Source: Rostratula benghalensis (lineage: Eukaryota; Chordata; Aves; Charadriiformes; Rostratulidae). Taken from it: DNA of 64,000 nucleotides. A program made the translations under genes and the position numbers. Shown piece by piece: positions 52,303 to 63,790 of this stretch. The notes beneath the pieces were generated by a model. That model saw only the letters and a list, made by a program, of their open reading frames with translations, did no database searches and was not told the origin of the DNA. The stretch lies in NCBI GenBank assembly GCA_013399305.1, contig VXAI01000015.1:7127695-7191694 (forward strand). The letters are read 5' to 3'. How positions within the stretch are numbered: the first letter of the stretch is position 1; each line of letters starts with the position of its first letter.

Positions 52303-53424
52303 ATGTATCCCAGGATTAAAAACCTGGCGCTTTATGCCTTTTCAATCACGCTGCTGGTGTGGCTTTTTTACATGAGGAAAGAGGCAAAGTTGGCAACGTC
52401 GTCAGTGGACCAGAAAGTTGATGGCACGAGTCACAAACAGAAATCTCTGGTTCTGGACAGTGCTGAACCCAGCAAGTGTTTGCCCAACTTGACCCTTGCC
52501 AATTCTTCTCTTACCCTCCCGGAGCTTCACCGTGTCTTCTTAACATACAAGCACTGCCGGAACTTTTCAGTTCTGCTGAAGCCTTCCAGGTGTAGCAAAG
52601 AGACGTTCCTCTTGCTGGCCATCAAGTCTTCCCCAATCAACATAGACCAGCGTGCGGCGATCAGGAACACATGGGGGAAGGAGGTCTCCATTGGTGGCAA
52701 GCGCATCAGGCTGGTATTCCTTTTAGGGCGCTCAGATTCCAAAACCCAGGTACAACCCCTGCACCAGCTGCTGGCTTATGAGAGCCAGGAGTTTGGTGAC
52801 ATCTTGCAGTGGGATTTTGTTGACAACTTCTTCAACTTGACTCTCAAGGAGCTGCATTTCCTCCGCTGGTTCATGGAGGACTGCCTGCATGCCAGGTTTG
52901 TGCTGAACGGTGACGATGATGTCTTTGTCAACACTTACAACATCGTTGAGTTCCTCCAAGAACTGGACCCTGAACAGGATCTCTTTGTTGGGGATGTGAT
53001 CATCAACGCCCAGCCCATCAGGAACACCAAGGTCAAATACTTTATTCCAGAGTCAATGTACAAAGCCTCTTTCTATCCTCTCTATGCAGGTGGAGGGGGT
53101 TATGTGATGTCTAGAGAGACAGTGCGCCGCCTCCAGAGCACCGCAGAGGACACGGAGCTCTTCCCAATAGACGATGTCTTTGTGGGAATGTGTCTGGCAA
53201 AGATGGCAGTGACCCCAAAGAACCACGCTGGCTTTAAGACTTTTGGGATCCAGAGACCTTTCAATCCTTTTGATCCATGCTTGTACAAAGAGCTGATGAT
53301 TGTGCACAAACTAAGCCCCACCAAGATGTGGATCATGTGGACGCTGGTAAAGGATGACAGCATTAAGTGTGCAGTGTCAGTAACACACAACTACAGAAGT
53401 GGTTGGAAAAGAAGCTACAGATAA
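52303..53424 (+). CDS. B3GNT4: UDP-GlcNAc:betaGal beta-1,3-N-acetylglucosaminyltransferase 4
   Basis: A 373-residue type II Golgi glycosyltransferase of family GT31, adding GlcNAc in beta-1,3 linkage to galactose and so helping build poly-N-acetyllactosamine chains. The whole reading frame is in one exon, as in other B3GNT genes; the start is in good context (gttgccATG). A signal anchor spans about residues 7-23 ([17 protein letters not shown]), followed by a stem. Catalytic-domain motifs: RAAIRNTW (117-124), the metal-binding DDD in [10 protein letters not shown] (204-206), [10 protein letters not shown] (261-270) and the acidic IDDVFVG (289-295). N-glycosylation sequons are at 62, 67, 87 and 178. 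It is complete, with no break. The gene sits between LRRC43 and DIABLO as in mammals, which picks B3GNT4 among close paralogues (B3GNT2, 3, 7). Confidence 0.95.
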   Translation: MYPRIKNLALYAFSITLLVWLFYMRKEAKLATSSVDQKVDGTSHKQKSLVLDSAEPSKCLPNLTLANSSLTLPELHRVFLTYKHCRNFSVLLKPSRCSKETFLLLAIKSSPINIDQRAAIRNTWGKEVSIGGKRIRLVFLLGRSDSKTQVQPLHQLLAYESQEFGDILQWDFVDNFFNLTLKELHFLRWFMEDCLHARFVLNGDDDVFVNTYNIVEFLQELDPEQDLFVGDVIINAQPIRNTKVKYFIPESMYKASFYPLYAGGGGYVMSRETVRRLQSTAEDTELFPIDDVFVGMCLAKMAVTPKNHAGFKTFGIQRPFNPFDPCLYKELMIVHKLSPTKMWIMWTLVKDDSIKCAVSVTHNYRSGWKRSYR

Positions 53425-54204
53425 GCACAGCAGGACTGTGACTGGTGGCAAACACAAGGTACTTAAAGTAAAAATCAGGTTGTGGTAGAAACCTGTCCTC
53501 TACTAACAGACTGCGCTTGAGCCATAGGGGTCTGTTTTGCAGTGAGTATTTTTCTATCGGTGGATTACTGAAGCAATTGGATTGTCACGGGGTTGTGGAT
53601 GGGGCTGGTAGCTCTGTGAGATCTGGCACAGAGGACTCAGCTTGGTTCCTGGCAGATGGACCCGAGCCAGAGGAAGTCACAGCTGCCACAGGGACGTGAG
53701 TGAGGTGCCACCTCCTATGGAGTCTCTGCAACACCAAGGCTGGTGTCTGACCAGCAGCCAAATTCAGTCTCCTGTAGGAAAGCTGACGATGACTGATGGG
53801 TGCCAGAGCACTTGAAATTACTTGAAAAAGGTGGAAGAAAGACCAGTGTGTGCTGCTGGGTCCACTGCAGTGCAACTCCATCAGCCCCTGGCCAGCAATC
53901 CCATAGGTCCTACTGGGCAGCAGGGAGGGAAGAGGAGTGGGTGGGGAAAGAAGATTCCTCAAAAATGTATTGCTGAAACACGGCAGAATGATCCAAGGGA
54001 CTGGGACCTGACTCAAGCCCTTTGGATTTTACAGATGTGTATTACAAGTTTACTTGCACAGGCAGCTTTTGCACAGACACTTTTTGATTTGGTTTGAGAG
54101 CAGCAGTATGTCTTGAATAATCACAGTAGTAGATGCTGTGGTTTTAGCTTTTCATGTTGTGTGGGAGGTATTTGGGTTTTGGTGTTGGTGTAGTGTTGGG
54201 TGTA

Positions 54205-54210
54205 AATAAA
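54205..54210 (+). terminator. B3GNT4: Poly(A) signal of B3GNT4
   Basis: AATAAA about 780 bases after the stop codon, followed by a TTTTCT stretch. It is the first clear signal downstream and suggests a 3' UTR to about 54230. Confidence 0.65.
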
Positions 54211-54230
54211 ATACTTTTCTAACAAAGTTC

Positions 54231-56620
54231 AACATCAACAAAAATAAACCCAAACAAGCAAAAACTCATTCCCATTGGGTTTTAAGTGGAAAATACAATG
54301 TGATTGTTTTATCTACTTCCTATTTCATTCCTAGGATCTTTTGCTCTCAGAATTTCTCTAAACTGTGGAACAAAATTGCTAGGTTACAGCAGTTACAGAC
54401 TTGAAAACTCACTGTGGGCATGCCCCATTTGAATTCTCAACCAGAAAGGGTCATTTCATACCGGACAGCTGGTGGCCAACGTATCAAGTAGAAGGAATTG
54501 ATGACAGACAGACTCTCCTTGTCTATTAGAACTAAATCCTCATATTAGTCTTCTGGGTGAAAAGTGTTTTCGAAGGAATATTCTTGGGTCTCCTGAAAGT
54601 GAAGAGAACTGGAAGCCAGAGAAGGCTGAGAGCTGGTGCTGGCTATTTGCATCCAGGAGTCATTGATATTAAAGAGGATAAATGTGGAAATGGAAACTTG
54701 CCCCTTCCTTTGCTGTGAGCAGATACCTTTTTCTGTCCCTCTCCAGACAAGATGAGGTGATACAGAAGTGATTAATCTGTGAGAGTGCTGGAGTCACTCA
54801 TTTGAAGAAATACCAAATACGAAACAAAGATTGGGTGATACTTTCATGAAGTTTATCAGCTTCAGGGTGCCTCGCTGCCTGATCAGAAGCTGCTGTGCTG
54901 TGAGTGAGCAAGAAGCAGCCTGGAAGGAGGCAGAGGGCTAGAGAGGAAGAGTGTGATTACAGAAATCGGAGCAATTAGTGTCATGCTGTTGTCATTGCTG
55001 TCTCTGGATTTGTAAACAAGGCTGAGTTGCAGCAGCAGCAGAACCTAGTTTCTGGGCACTGATGCTTGTTCCAGAGAAGAGACTGGGCAGGGTGGGTACC
55101 GTGGTGCCCTGTGCCTGGTACATCTGATCCCCTGGATGACTCCCAAAGCAGACTCAGTAACGTAATGTGGAGTGGGATGTCATGTCTGTTGTGGGCTTGG
55201 GTGTATGGGCTGACCCCTGACTGGCACCTCCCACTCCCTAAGAAAGGTGTGGGACCCATTTGGAGGCGCCATGGTCCTCACTCCCATTCTGACTTGACTG
55301 AACTGAAGCCTTGGTTCCTGTCACGTTCAAGGCTGGATGTGCAAGGGGTAGAGCCTGTGTCTTGGAAAGAGCAGGGCGTTTGGTGAAATGTGTGGGGCAG
55401 CAAGGAGGCTGGAGGGCAGGAATGGGCTGCTTTATGTCAGTCTCCTGCCATAAGCTGTATCTCTGCCACACCAGCATCTGAGCAGAGTTATTGGGGCATC
55501 CTGAAAGAAACACAACCCGGGTCAGAGGTTTGGCAGATGTTCTTAAACTGCCTGTTGTGGTTGAGGCTGGGCTGGCCACTGAACCAACAACAGATGCTCC
55601 CTTTGGTGCCCAACGTGGACTATGAACATCAGACGTTACCTGCTAGAAGCAGATGCTGTATGAAAAAACATCCCGTTGATTTCAGAGAGTGCTGCTACTT
55701 AGAAGAGAGTTATTTTTTGAGAAGTAAAAATCCCTGAAGAGAGAACTGGTTCTGTTCTATCTCAAACCAGGACACTGCAGCAAGTACCAAATCGTAGTGT
55801 TTGTGGTTAGAGCTCGTTTGGCTCATCGAGGGTGTGGTTGTCACCGTTGCACATAACCCTCTTGTCATAGTGGGTTTTTTCCTGGTGCTCCTGCCCAAAA
55901 CTGTGTTTGGGACCTCCCAGTAGGCACAGTAGGGGCTGGCATCTCGCTGTGAGCTTGAATTCCAGACTCTGCCATGCTCCTTGGACACAGCAGCACCCAG
56001 TGAGGAGCAGGAGCAAGGAAAGGTGGTTTGTTAATTCCGTTACTGTTTAGTCTATAAATGTTCTGTGCTGTGCAGCTGAGATTGCATTTGTTCAAGGGGC
56101 AAGCAAAATGAGATGCAGATCTTGCACTACAGCTGGAAAAACTCCTCATGAAGCTCAACTCAGCTGAGTTAACAGCAACCTCGAGACATCAGGTTAGTGC
56201 ATCAGATGCTAATTCGTAGTGAAAAACCTAGGATTAATATGTGCTTTCTTAAAAAGACCTGGTGAATGGGGATTTACTGACTCAAATCAGTACTGCTAAA
56301 GTTCTAGTGGATGCTGTTGTACAAAGCAATCTTGCCTGCAGATTGTCTGTACAGTTAATATTGTAAATTTCACACGAAGCTGTCAAGTTAGAAAGCCAAC
56401 ACAGTGAACGGCACCTGTGGTTTTGCAGCCTGCAGTGAAACATCAAGCTTGCAAAAAAGAGAGAACAATTTTTCTGACTCATGTGCTGAAAAGCATTCAA
56501 ATATGTAAAACTCAGGTTTGCTCACTGCTTTGTAAAGAAGCAGGCAGCAGTTGCCACAAGTTTGTTTACAACCACAGTACCTTGAAAATCAAATCTCCCT
56601 TTGCTTCCTGAGGAAGACAG
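54231..56620. other. Intergenic region between B3GNT4 and DIABLO
   Basis: The two genes converge here. Short open frames exist on both strands, but none has recognisable similarity, conserved splice structure or a clear gene context. I see no repeat family with certainty. Confidence 0.6.
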
Positions 56621-56624
56621 ATTA

Positions 56625-56630
56625 TTTATT
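56625..56630 (-). terminator. DIABLO: Candidate poly(A) signal of DIABLO
   Basis: AATAAA on the minus strand (TTTATT on plus), about 690 bases beyond the DIABLO stop codon. It is the best candidate found for the 3' end. Confidence 0.45.
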
Positions 56631-57314
56631 ACCAGCAGTGACTCCTGGGTGAAAGAGGTTGCTTTGCTGAACTGCAGAACTTCACCAAGGAGGGCCTGGG
56701 TAACTCCTTAGGAAGTTTTCAGCTCTACAGCAAGGGTTTCCCCTAACTGCAATTAAGTGTAATTTGATGCAGCTCTCTCTCTCAGCTCAGTTACAAATTT
56801 TTAAAGTCAAAAAGAAAATGGCGCTTAATCTCTTGTCCAAAGGGGCACACTTACACCAAGATGCTTTTGCACAGTTTAATCAAGGTATCTCCTAACAGAC
56901 ATAATTTACTTCACAGGTTAAAAATAATGACTTTTAAATACACTTCTTTGGCTGATACCAGGTTAACCTCTCAGTTAACAGAGCTCTCACAAACGTATCA
57001 AAGGAGCAGTAGGACCCTCCCAGCAGAGAGGCAATTAACAAGGAGCTATCCTTGAGAGCAAGTTTCACCTTTGCATAGTTCAACACTTAAATAGTTGGAT
57101 CCCTAAGTATTACAAACATGGTAATTTACAAGCAAGATCAAGGCCTTTCAGAAACTTGGAATTGACTTGATTTGTAAAGCAATCCTGTTTGGGGGGAAAA
57201 AAGTGGAATCATAGGCTTACTTCAGCAGTTTACCACTATCCCACACTTGAAAGTTTGGGACCCTTCAATTTCAAATTGACTGTCACATACTCTGTGGTGA
57301 CACTTAAGTTCTTT

Positions 57315-60300
57315 TCAGTCCTCCCGAAGGTAAGGGTCGTCAGCTGCCTCTGTACTTCCTAAAATACCCTGTGGCAATGAAGATTCCTCTCCTTGAGCTT
57401 TTATGAGCTCTTCTGTTTGAGCTTCAGCTAACTTGGTCTCTGCTTTCTGGGACAGCTGTCGTACTTCTTGCACCTGTGACTTCACCAGCTGAATGTGGCT
57501 GCGGGCTGTCACCGAGGCTTGGTCTGCACCTGAAAAGTAATCATTTAAACACCCTGGGTTAGAGAAACACTAGGAAAACCTTCAATCAAGGAATATCACC
57601 TGCTTTGCTTAGTGTTTTGATGGCTCTTGCACTGTATTAATGCCAAAGTGCATTTTTTGTTCATTTACCTTAAGCAACAATATGCCTACTTTGAGATTTT
57701 TTTTTTTTTTTTTTTTTTGTCCCCTTGAATTCTTCCCACCCAAGTGGGTTACAGCCAGTGTAGGATCAGCTTGTGCTGGTGGGTTTGTGAACTAAGCCCA
57801 GCCCAGTCACTGTGTGCCTGGAGCTTTCAGTCCTGTCTTGGCACCTACCAGCAGCGGGAATGTCCATGGCACTGCTGAACTGTGAGCCCCTTCTCTTCCC
57901 ATGTTCTTTCATATTCCATGTCTTTTTACAGAGGGTGACCCTGTATATTCATCATTTTCCTCCCCTTCTCCACACCAATACTTTGCCAATTTACCATCAG
58001 CCAGCCCATAACTCAATCTCAGAGCTATCAAGTCTCAAGACTTTTTGTGAAAGTGCATATATAGGGAGAAAAGACCAAATTATCATTCCTGAGTGAAAGG
58101 CAAAAATTCTCACTCTTTAACAAAAGTGAATCCAGCTAAAAAGACCTGCTGAACTCCCTAGGTAGCATTATTTCTGTAGCTCCCAGAACTAGAGGCTGTA
58201 GAGGGATAGGTGTTGGTCTTCTCTCCAAAGTAAGTAGTGATAGGACAAGAGGAAATGGCCTCAAGTTTTGCCAGGGGAGGCTTAGATTGGATATCAGGAA
58301 AAAATTCTTCACCAAAAGGGTTGTCAAGGACTGGAACAGGCTTCCTAGGGAAGTGGTTCAGTTGTCATCCCTGGAGGTACTTAAAAGATGTGTAGATGTG
58401 GCGCTGAGGGACATGGTTTAGTGGTGGACTTGGCAGTGCTAGGTTAATAGTTGGACTTGATCTTAGTGGTCTTTTCCAACCTAAATGATTCTACAAACAC
58501 AGCATTTAAAAATGACTAAACGTTCCCTCAAACATTTTTTGGCATGGTTGGTCTTGATCTAAATTGCATGCCAAGCTTCCAGGCCTAGTTCTCAGAACAC
58601 CTCTGCTAGACCTGTAACTAATAACAGAATGTAAGTTCTCAGCACCTCTACAAATCCAGGCACTAGTTGTAAACTGAATGGATGTTGTGTGTCTCTCTCA
58701 ACACCATTCTCATTCCATAAATGCAGCATTTATTGAATGAGAATAATGCTTGGGGAAAGGAATTCTGACCTGATTGATACGCAGCTTCCGCTGCCATCTC
58801 TGAGAGACGCAACGCTGTCATCCAGCTGGATTCCAGCCTTAGGTATTCCTGCTGTTTTGTTGTCACCTAGGAGTAAAACAAAGTCTTCCTTAACTCGATG
58901 GAACAGTATCTGAATGCTCTTCCAAAGAGCGCCTTTGTGAAAAGGTGAGGAAGCGAGACAAGAGCTCTCTGAGCAGAGTTTTACACAGAGACAAATTTGC
59001 TGACTGAAGGGAGACAATTGCTTACATCAACTCTGGCTCCTATCACCACCTGCCAGACTGCATCCACCTCTTCTGAGTTCATTTTCCCAAGAAGATTGGC
59101 ATATTGCTTGTAGAGAGACACCAGTGTATACACTGCCTGCAAAGGAATTGTTTCACACAATTATGTGACAATCTGTACATCTCTGATGTTGTCTCAGTGT
59201 TAGCTGGTGTTAATTGGCAAAACTGCTGAATGGTTCCAAAGCTGCTTTGTTGTCCAGTTCACTGCAATTTTGGAGGCACTGACAGCATTTCTGTCTGCCT
59301 GCAGTAGTGCTGTGCACAGCGTCTCTCGACAGACTTACTGTACTAATAAGGAAGTCAGCTGGAATGCAATTACTCAAATGGGCAATAATTTATAAAAATT
59401 AAAACTGTGTCTTGTTTCAGGCTTAAACATGGTTCAATCCATTCTTCTGATGAAACTCGAGTTCGTGGCCTTAGAAATGGGCATAGAAGGTAAATAAAAT
59501 AGCTGAGAATCCAGGAGAGGGTATTCTACTTACTCAGACACAGGCATCCAATAACTGTTATGAGTTTCTTTAGCCCCAGTTCTGAAACGTGGGTGATTTC
59601 AGCTAAAGCTCAAGCTCGAAGCAACAGTCTCACAAAGCTAAAAAAACCCTCTGTGTTTGGTGTAGTAGAGCAGTGAGGCCTACCCCACTGTTTCCTTCAA
59701 CCCCCACAGCTCTTTTACTAAAATCCATAAAAAAACAAAGTCTATTTTAAATATGGTTTAACAGCTGTAGTTAGTGTGAAATACTCTCCTACCTCCAGTG
59801 TTGACTTGTCAGCAAAGTGTGTAATCTCTCAGCTTACCTTTGTATACTCTGTCAAGGCTTCAATCAATGCATATGTTGTTTGAGAGAGGAGTGTAGACGT
59901 GCTGTCTGTCACCAAGGAAACTGCTCTTTTGATCAGGGCGTCGTTACTGAGAGACACCGAGTTCTGTTTCTGAAAGACAAGACATTTGCATGATCTTCCC
60001 ACAGACTTTGTTCCTGGTAACAAGTAACAGGAAGGAAAATCACCACCGTTAGCTAGAAGGCTGGACAGCCAAATTCTAAGGAATGAGCAGGTGCTGGGTG
60101 TACCTCACCCCTGATACCTTACCTCCACCACGGGGACTGCACACAAGGCCACTCCCAGCCCCACACCCATCATTTGCTGCCATCGTCCAGTCCCACCCGA
60201 GAGGCAGCGTCTCCTGATCTGAGCCAGAACAGGGAAGCTTTCTCTGGAAAAGCAAGAAACAAAAGTGAAGCGCAAGGAATAACCAGCGTGCAATGAGAAA

Positions 60301-61093
60301 TGGGTATAAAAAGAGGAAAAAGAACATGTAGAAGCTGACCTAAGGTGACCTAGTCTCCACCCAGCTGCATAAGCATGAGTAAGTTTGGTTTCAATTCTGT
60401 TATATTACTTAGGTGGAAGAAGACAAGCACGGTAACTGGTGCATTACTAATCCTTTGAGAGAGGAAATGTAGCCTGTCTGGTACCAACACACTGCTAATA
60501 GTCAATAATATTGAAAAACAAATTAGAAAGCATGCTTAAAGGTAGTACATGGCACATGCAGGTAAGCAATGACAGGTAACAGTTTGCTGCAATCCGGTGG
60601 CACTTAGCACTTCAGGTAGTCAGGTTTATTTACATCCAGCGTTGTCTAAGTGTTTGTGGGGTTGGGCCCTACCACTGAAATACTCCAGCAGAAACACAGA
60701 AGCGCTCAGTCCTGAGAATTTTTTTTTTTGTTGTTGTTGTACAGCCGTTTTCTGAAACCAACAGGTAAGTTTTCCTTCTTTTATGCTGCGTACTCTTATG
60801 CTACACGCTACCAGTAGCTAGGGTGGTACGGGTACCACCGCTCCTACTGCCTGTGTTACTCCAGCTGTGCTGTGGCAGCTGGAGGCAGATGAGGGGCGTT
60901 TCGGTGGCAGAGGCCGCCGCAGCCGCCGCGATGGTATCGGGCAAACCAAGGGGGCGGGGAGCCCAGCCGACGGGCTGAGTTCCGCCCGGCAAACCGCCGC
61001 CTGGGCTCCGCTGAATCGCCCTCGGGCCCCCGCCCCGCCGCGGTACCTGAGAAGGGAGCAGCAGCCCCGGAACCACCGGCTGCCCGCGGCCAT
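57315..61093 (-). CDS. DIABLO: Diablo IAP-binding mitochondrial protein (Smac)
   Basis: Smac is imported into the mitochondrial intermembrane space, trimmed, released in apoptosis, and then binds and neutralises IAP proteins such as XIAP. Six minus-strand coding exons: 61093-61047, 60243-60123, 59969-59838, 59136-59026, 58866-58770, 57529-57315. Phases agree and give 240 residues; human has 239. Residues 1-50 are an Arg-rich presequence with a hydrophobic part (VGLGVALC). Processing after Cys50 would expose AVPV (51-54), the tetrapeptide that docks in BIR domains; human has AVPI. The rest is the helical-bundle dimer: [86 protein letters not shown] (quoted in pieces of conserved blocks), ending in YLRED as in mammals. 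Complete and intact. One CR1 copy sits in the last intron. Confidence 0.97.
57697..57718. repeat. Poly(T) run
   Basis: A run of about 22 T in the last DIABLO intron (an A-run in the transcript). Low complexity only. Confidence 0.9.
58180..58497 (+). mobile_element. CR1 LINE 3' end (CR1-Y-like), plus orientation
   Basis: Shows the CR1 signature of this subfamily: 'gataggacaagaggaaatgg', 'cctcaagttttgccagggga', 'gtagatgtggcgctgaggga', 'catggtttagtggtggactt', ending 'cttttccaacctaaatgatt' and 'ctaca'. It lies in the last intron of DIABLO, antisense to that gene. The left boundary is approximate. Confidence 0.93.
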
Positions 61094-61350
61094 CTTGGGC
61101 CCGGCCGCTGCGCAGGAAGTGACGTCAGCGCGCCCCGGCGGGGAGAGGTGGAGCGGGCGGGGCCAGGCTTCCTGGCCTGGCGCGTGCGCAGAGCGCGGGC
61201 ACGTGGCGGGCGGTTGAGGGCGGGAGCGGTGCGGGCCTGAGGTGGCGCTGGATCCGCTCCTCCCCTCCCCCCCGACGCGGGGTTAAGTCGCCCCGGGCTG
61301 TCCCCGCCACGGCTTGGCCCCCCCAGGTAACGTCGCCGGTCTGGGCGCAC
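61082..61350 (-). promoter_or_regulatory. DIABLO: CpG-island promoter of DIABLO with YY1-like and ETS/CRE motifs
   Basis: The CpG-dense, GC-rich sequence spans the DIABLO start codon. The ATG lies within CAAGATGGCC (minus strand, 61097-61088), a classic YY1 site at the start of housekeeping genes. At 61113-61127 the plus strand reads CAGGAAGTGACGTCA, an ETS half-site joined to a palindromic CRE (TGACGTCA, 61120-61127), typical of CpG-island promoters. A GT donor-like cccccag|gtaacg on the plus strand near 61326 leaves open a divergent transcript. Confidence 0.7.
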
Positions 61351-62265
61351 CCCATCACTGGCCTTTGGAGCACAAATGGCGTTAGGAGCGTTCAGCTGAG
61401 GCTGTGCTTGGCCCGTTCCTCACTGTTACCCTGCACCTGACAGGCCAGCCCGGCTCAGCAGGGAACAGCCCTCAGCAGAAGTGCTGGGTGAGATCCCACT
61501 GACTGGCTGCCACAGGCGCTGCTCCTTTCCCCCTCCCAGGTTTACTTTGTCTTTGTTTTTCTAGAATATATGATGACACTTTGCTTTTGGGTTGTTCCAC
61601 ACTCCCGATAATCCCCAGCTCCTCCAGCAAAGGATTCCTGGGTTGTTCTACACGAAGGGCCTTGATCAGTTAAATCTGTTCTTTTCATATATACTGGCAA
61701 TTCCCGTCTGTTCTCTGTGAGATTCAGTTTACTCAGCATGGTTTAGTTTTAGCGAGGCAGCGCTGTGTCTAAGGCACATCTTTCAGCTAACTCTGTGTGT
61801 AAAGCATTTGTTAAAAAGCTTTTCACACGAGAGCTCCAAATAACAAGCCTGTAGGTAATGTGTTGGTGCCCCCACCCCATGAAGTTTGTCCTATAAAACT
61901 GTAGGAAGACGGAAAACTTGTGCTCATTTGAAATGTCTTTTCCCAGGGCTTCTAAAAAAACCCCAAACCAAGTAATTTCTGTATGTCTGCATTCACACCC
62001 TTAATGAAGCAGAGTTAGACAAGGCAGGACTTGTTTATTTGAGATGTCAGTCATCTTTGAATCGTGCTGCATCCCTCCCATCCTTCCGCTGTGAGAGACT
62101 GCTGTGCTCTCCAGGCGGGTGGCAATCCCAGGAGAAAACTATGGGATGGCTTTTAAATATTTTGGGGGATGGGGACGAATGTGCAAGGGACACAAAGAAT
62201 CTGCAGGAGATGCAAAGATCGGTAAAGTGCCTGCATGTAGATGCTTTGCTTTTTTTTTTTTTTTT
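61351..62265. other. Intergenic region upstream of DIABLO
   Basis: About 0.9 kb between the DIABLO promoter and the 3' end of the small membrane-protein gene. It contains no recognisable exon, RNA gene or repeat family. Confidence 0.6.
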
Positions 62266-62273
62266 CTTAAAGC

Positions 62274-62279
62274 TTTATT
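62274..62279 (-). terminator. Poly(A) signal of the small membrane-protein gene
   Basis: AATAAA on the minus strand, about 145 bases beyond the stop codon. It is followed on the minus strand, after about ten bases, by a run of roughly 18 A (plus-strand T-run ending about 62265). Confidence 0.6.
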
Positions 62280-62424
62280 CTTTTTACATAAGAAAATAAG
62301 ATGGTGATGAGGCAGTAATGAAACCAAACGCTTGCAGAATTGGAGCAGGAGGAAGGGGCCGAGCAGTGCGGAGAAGCCCAGTGTCTCTGCCCAGCCTGCA
62401 GCTGCGGGAGCTGAAGAGGACCTC

Positions 62425-62559
62425 TCATTTGAGCACCAAGAAGTAGGTGGTCCAGCCGGCCAGCAGCAGCGCCCCGACCAGCACTGTGTAACTGAACAGC
62501 ACGAAGGCCAGCAGCTCCTTCAGCACCTTGAGGAAGTGGATGGTGAAGGAGTCCTGCAT
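62425..62559 (-). CDS. Candidate 44-residue single-pass membrane micropeptide
   Basis: I do not recognise this gene. A minus-strand exon begins at 62625 after a strong acceptor (ccctttgcttgcag). Its first ATG (62559-62557, A at -3) opens a 44-codon frame ending at 62425. The product starts MQDSFTIHFLKVLKELLAF and continues into a long hydrophobic segment ending in FLVLK, so it is a membrane-anchored peptide with about eleven cytosolic or lumenal residues before the helix. The same frame is open back to the acceptor (SGEEDGNSQPQRPLPVAVPGSS), so it could instead be the C-terminus of a longer tail-anchored protein whose earlier exons lie outside the window. A poly(A) signal lies 145 bases downstream. 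The size and layout recall small membrane regulators such as the sarcolipin/regulin group, but no sequence match is claimed. Confidence 0.5.
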   Translation of the reverse strand: MQDSFTIHFLKVLKELLAFVLFSYTVLVGALLLAGWTTYFLVLK

Positions 62560-62639
62560 GCTGCTCCCGGGCACAGCGACAGGTAGGGGTCTCTGGGGCT
62601 GGCTGTTGCCGTCTTCCTCCCCGGACTGCAAGCAAAGGG

Positions 62640-63790
62640 ATAAGGGTGAGTCTTTTCAAGCAAGGAAACTGCAGAGCCGACAGGTTGGCTCTTTTCTGCA
62701 GAGAAATGGGTAAATTCAGGAGGGTTAAGGGCCACCTGTCCTTCTAAAAAGGTTATTTGTGTCAGGTTGGACTTCTGTGTGCTTGTTCAAAGTCCTGTGC
62801 AGGGTTGAAAAAGAGTTTGGGATCTGATCAAAGTCTCCAAATCAGGACTGGTAATTAAGCAAACTGAAATACAGACACATAGGCAAGGGACACTGCTGTG
62901 TAGGTAAGGGCCAGAGGCCCTGCCAGGGTCGAGCCAGCTCCCCCTGTGTCAGTGGCTGTGTATCCAGGACGCTTCACGTTCAGAGCGGTCGCTGATGGTG
63001 CACCATCAACAGTGTGTTCCCATCAAAGTGGTCAATTCCTCCAAGCAAGCCACCGTTAATATTTAATGATATAATTGCATCTAATGGAAATACTGGCACA
63101 AACTGAGCCTTTTGTTTAAGAATGATGAAAACGGGGCTTAAATATAAGTTTGCACAGGCAAATATTTATATCTGCTGTTAAAAATAATCTTTAAATGGGA
63201 GACACGGGATAAGATGCTTAAGAATTTATCTTCTAGCTCTATTTTAATGTCATATTTGCACATCACTCTAAAAGTGATTGTTTGTTTGTTTAATATATAA
63301 TCTGGACTCTTTCACAAAAGTTGTTGCCTCCTTAGTCTTAATGCTGTGAACCCCCATCTAAAAAATTCTACCAGATTTCCAATTTACATGTTCTTTGGAA
63401 TTTCGATCATGAATGTGCCTGGTCAAAAATATCCACATTATTGGTCAACCACATAAAAGGAATTAAAACTTAAGATGAAGCTAACCTGGAAGGATTATTT
63501 CTCTAGATTCTAAAGAGTGTAAAGCCCTGCTAAAGTAAATTGAATTCCCATCCTGCCATTTAGAATATTTTGTAAAGAGCTCCTGTGATAAAGAGTTCAC
63601 TTTTTGGTGTTATTAAAGAGTTCAGTCATTTCATTCTAAGCTCAGGCATGTATATGCATGATAGGAGCTATTGAATTCTAAAACCAGCCATGGTTTTCCA
63701 GTTGTTCATAGTACTGACATTTTCTATCTCTAAGCTTTACGGGATTTCTGATTATCTAAAAAGATGTTGATCAAGAAAGAACCTACTTAC
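62640..63790. other. Noncoding interval, probable intron
   Basis: AT-rich sequence with no recognisable coding exon or repeat; probably the intron between the two candidate exons of the small minus-strand gene. Confidence 0.4.

Noticed and set aside
51378..52304. Open frames of about 300 codons on the minus strand across the B3GNT4 promoter
   Set aside because: They run through the GC-rich CpG island, an imperfect repeat and the antisense of the last LRRC43 exon. Composition (Arg/Pro/His-rich) is that of GC-rich noncoding DNA.
54981..56158. Several 70-115 codon frames between B3GNT4 and DIABLO
   Set aside because: No homology, no splice logic and no conserved gene is expected here by synteny.
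62267..62659. 130-codon minus-strand frame overlapping the micropeptide exon
   Set aside because: It runs across the acceptor site in another frame and is Arg/Ala/Gln-rich without any hydrophobic segment or similarity; the shorter frame has the gene-like features.
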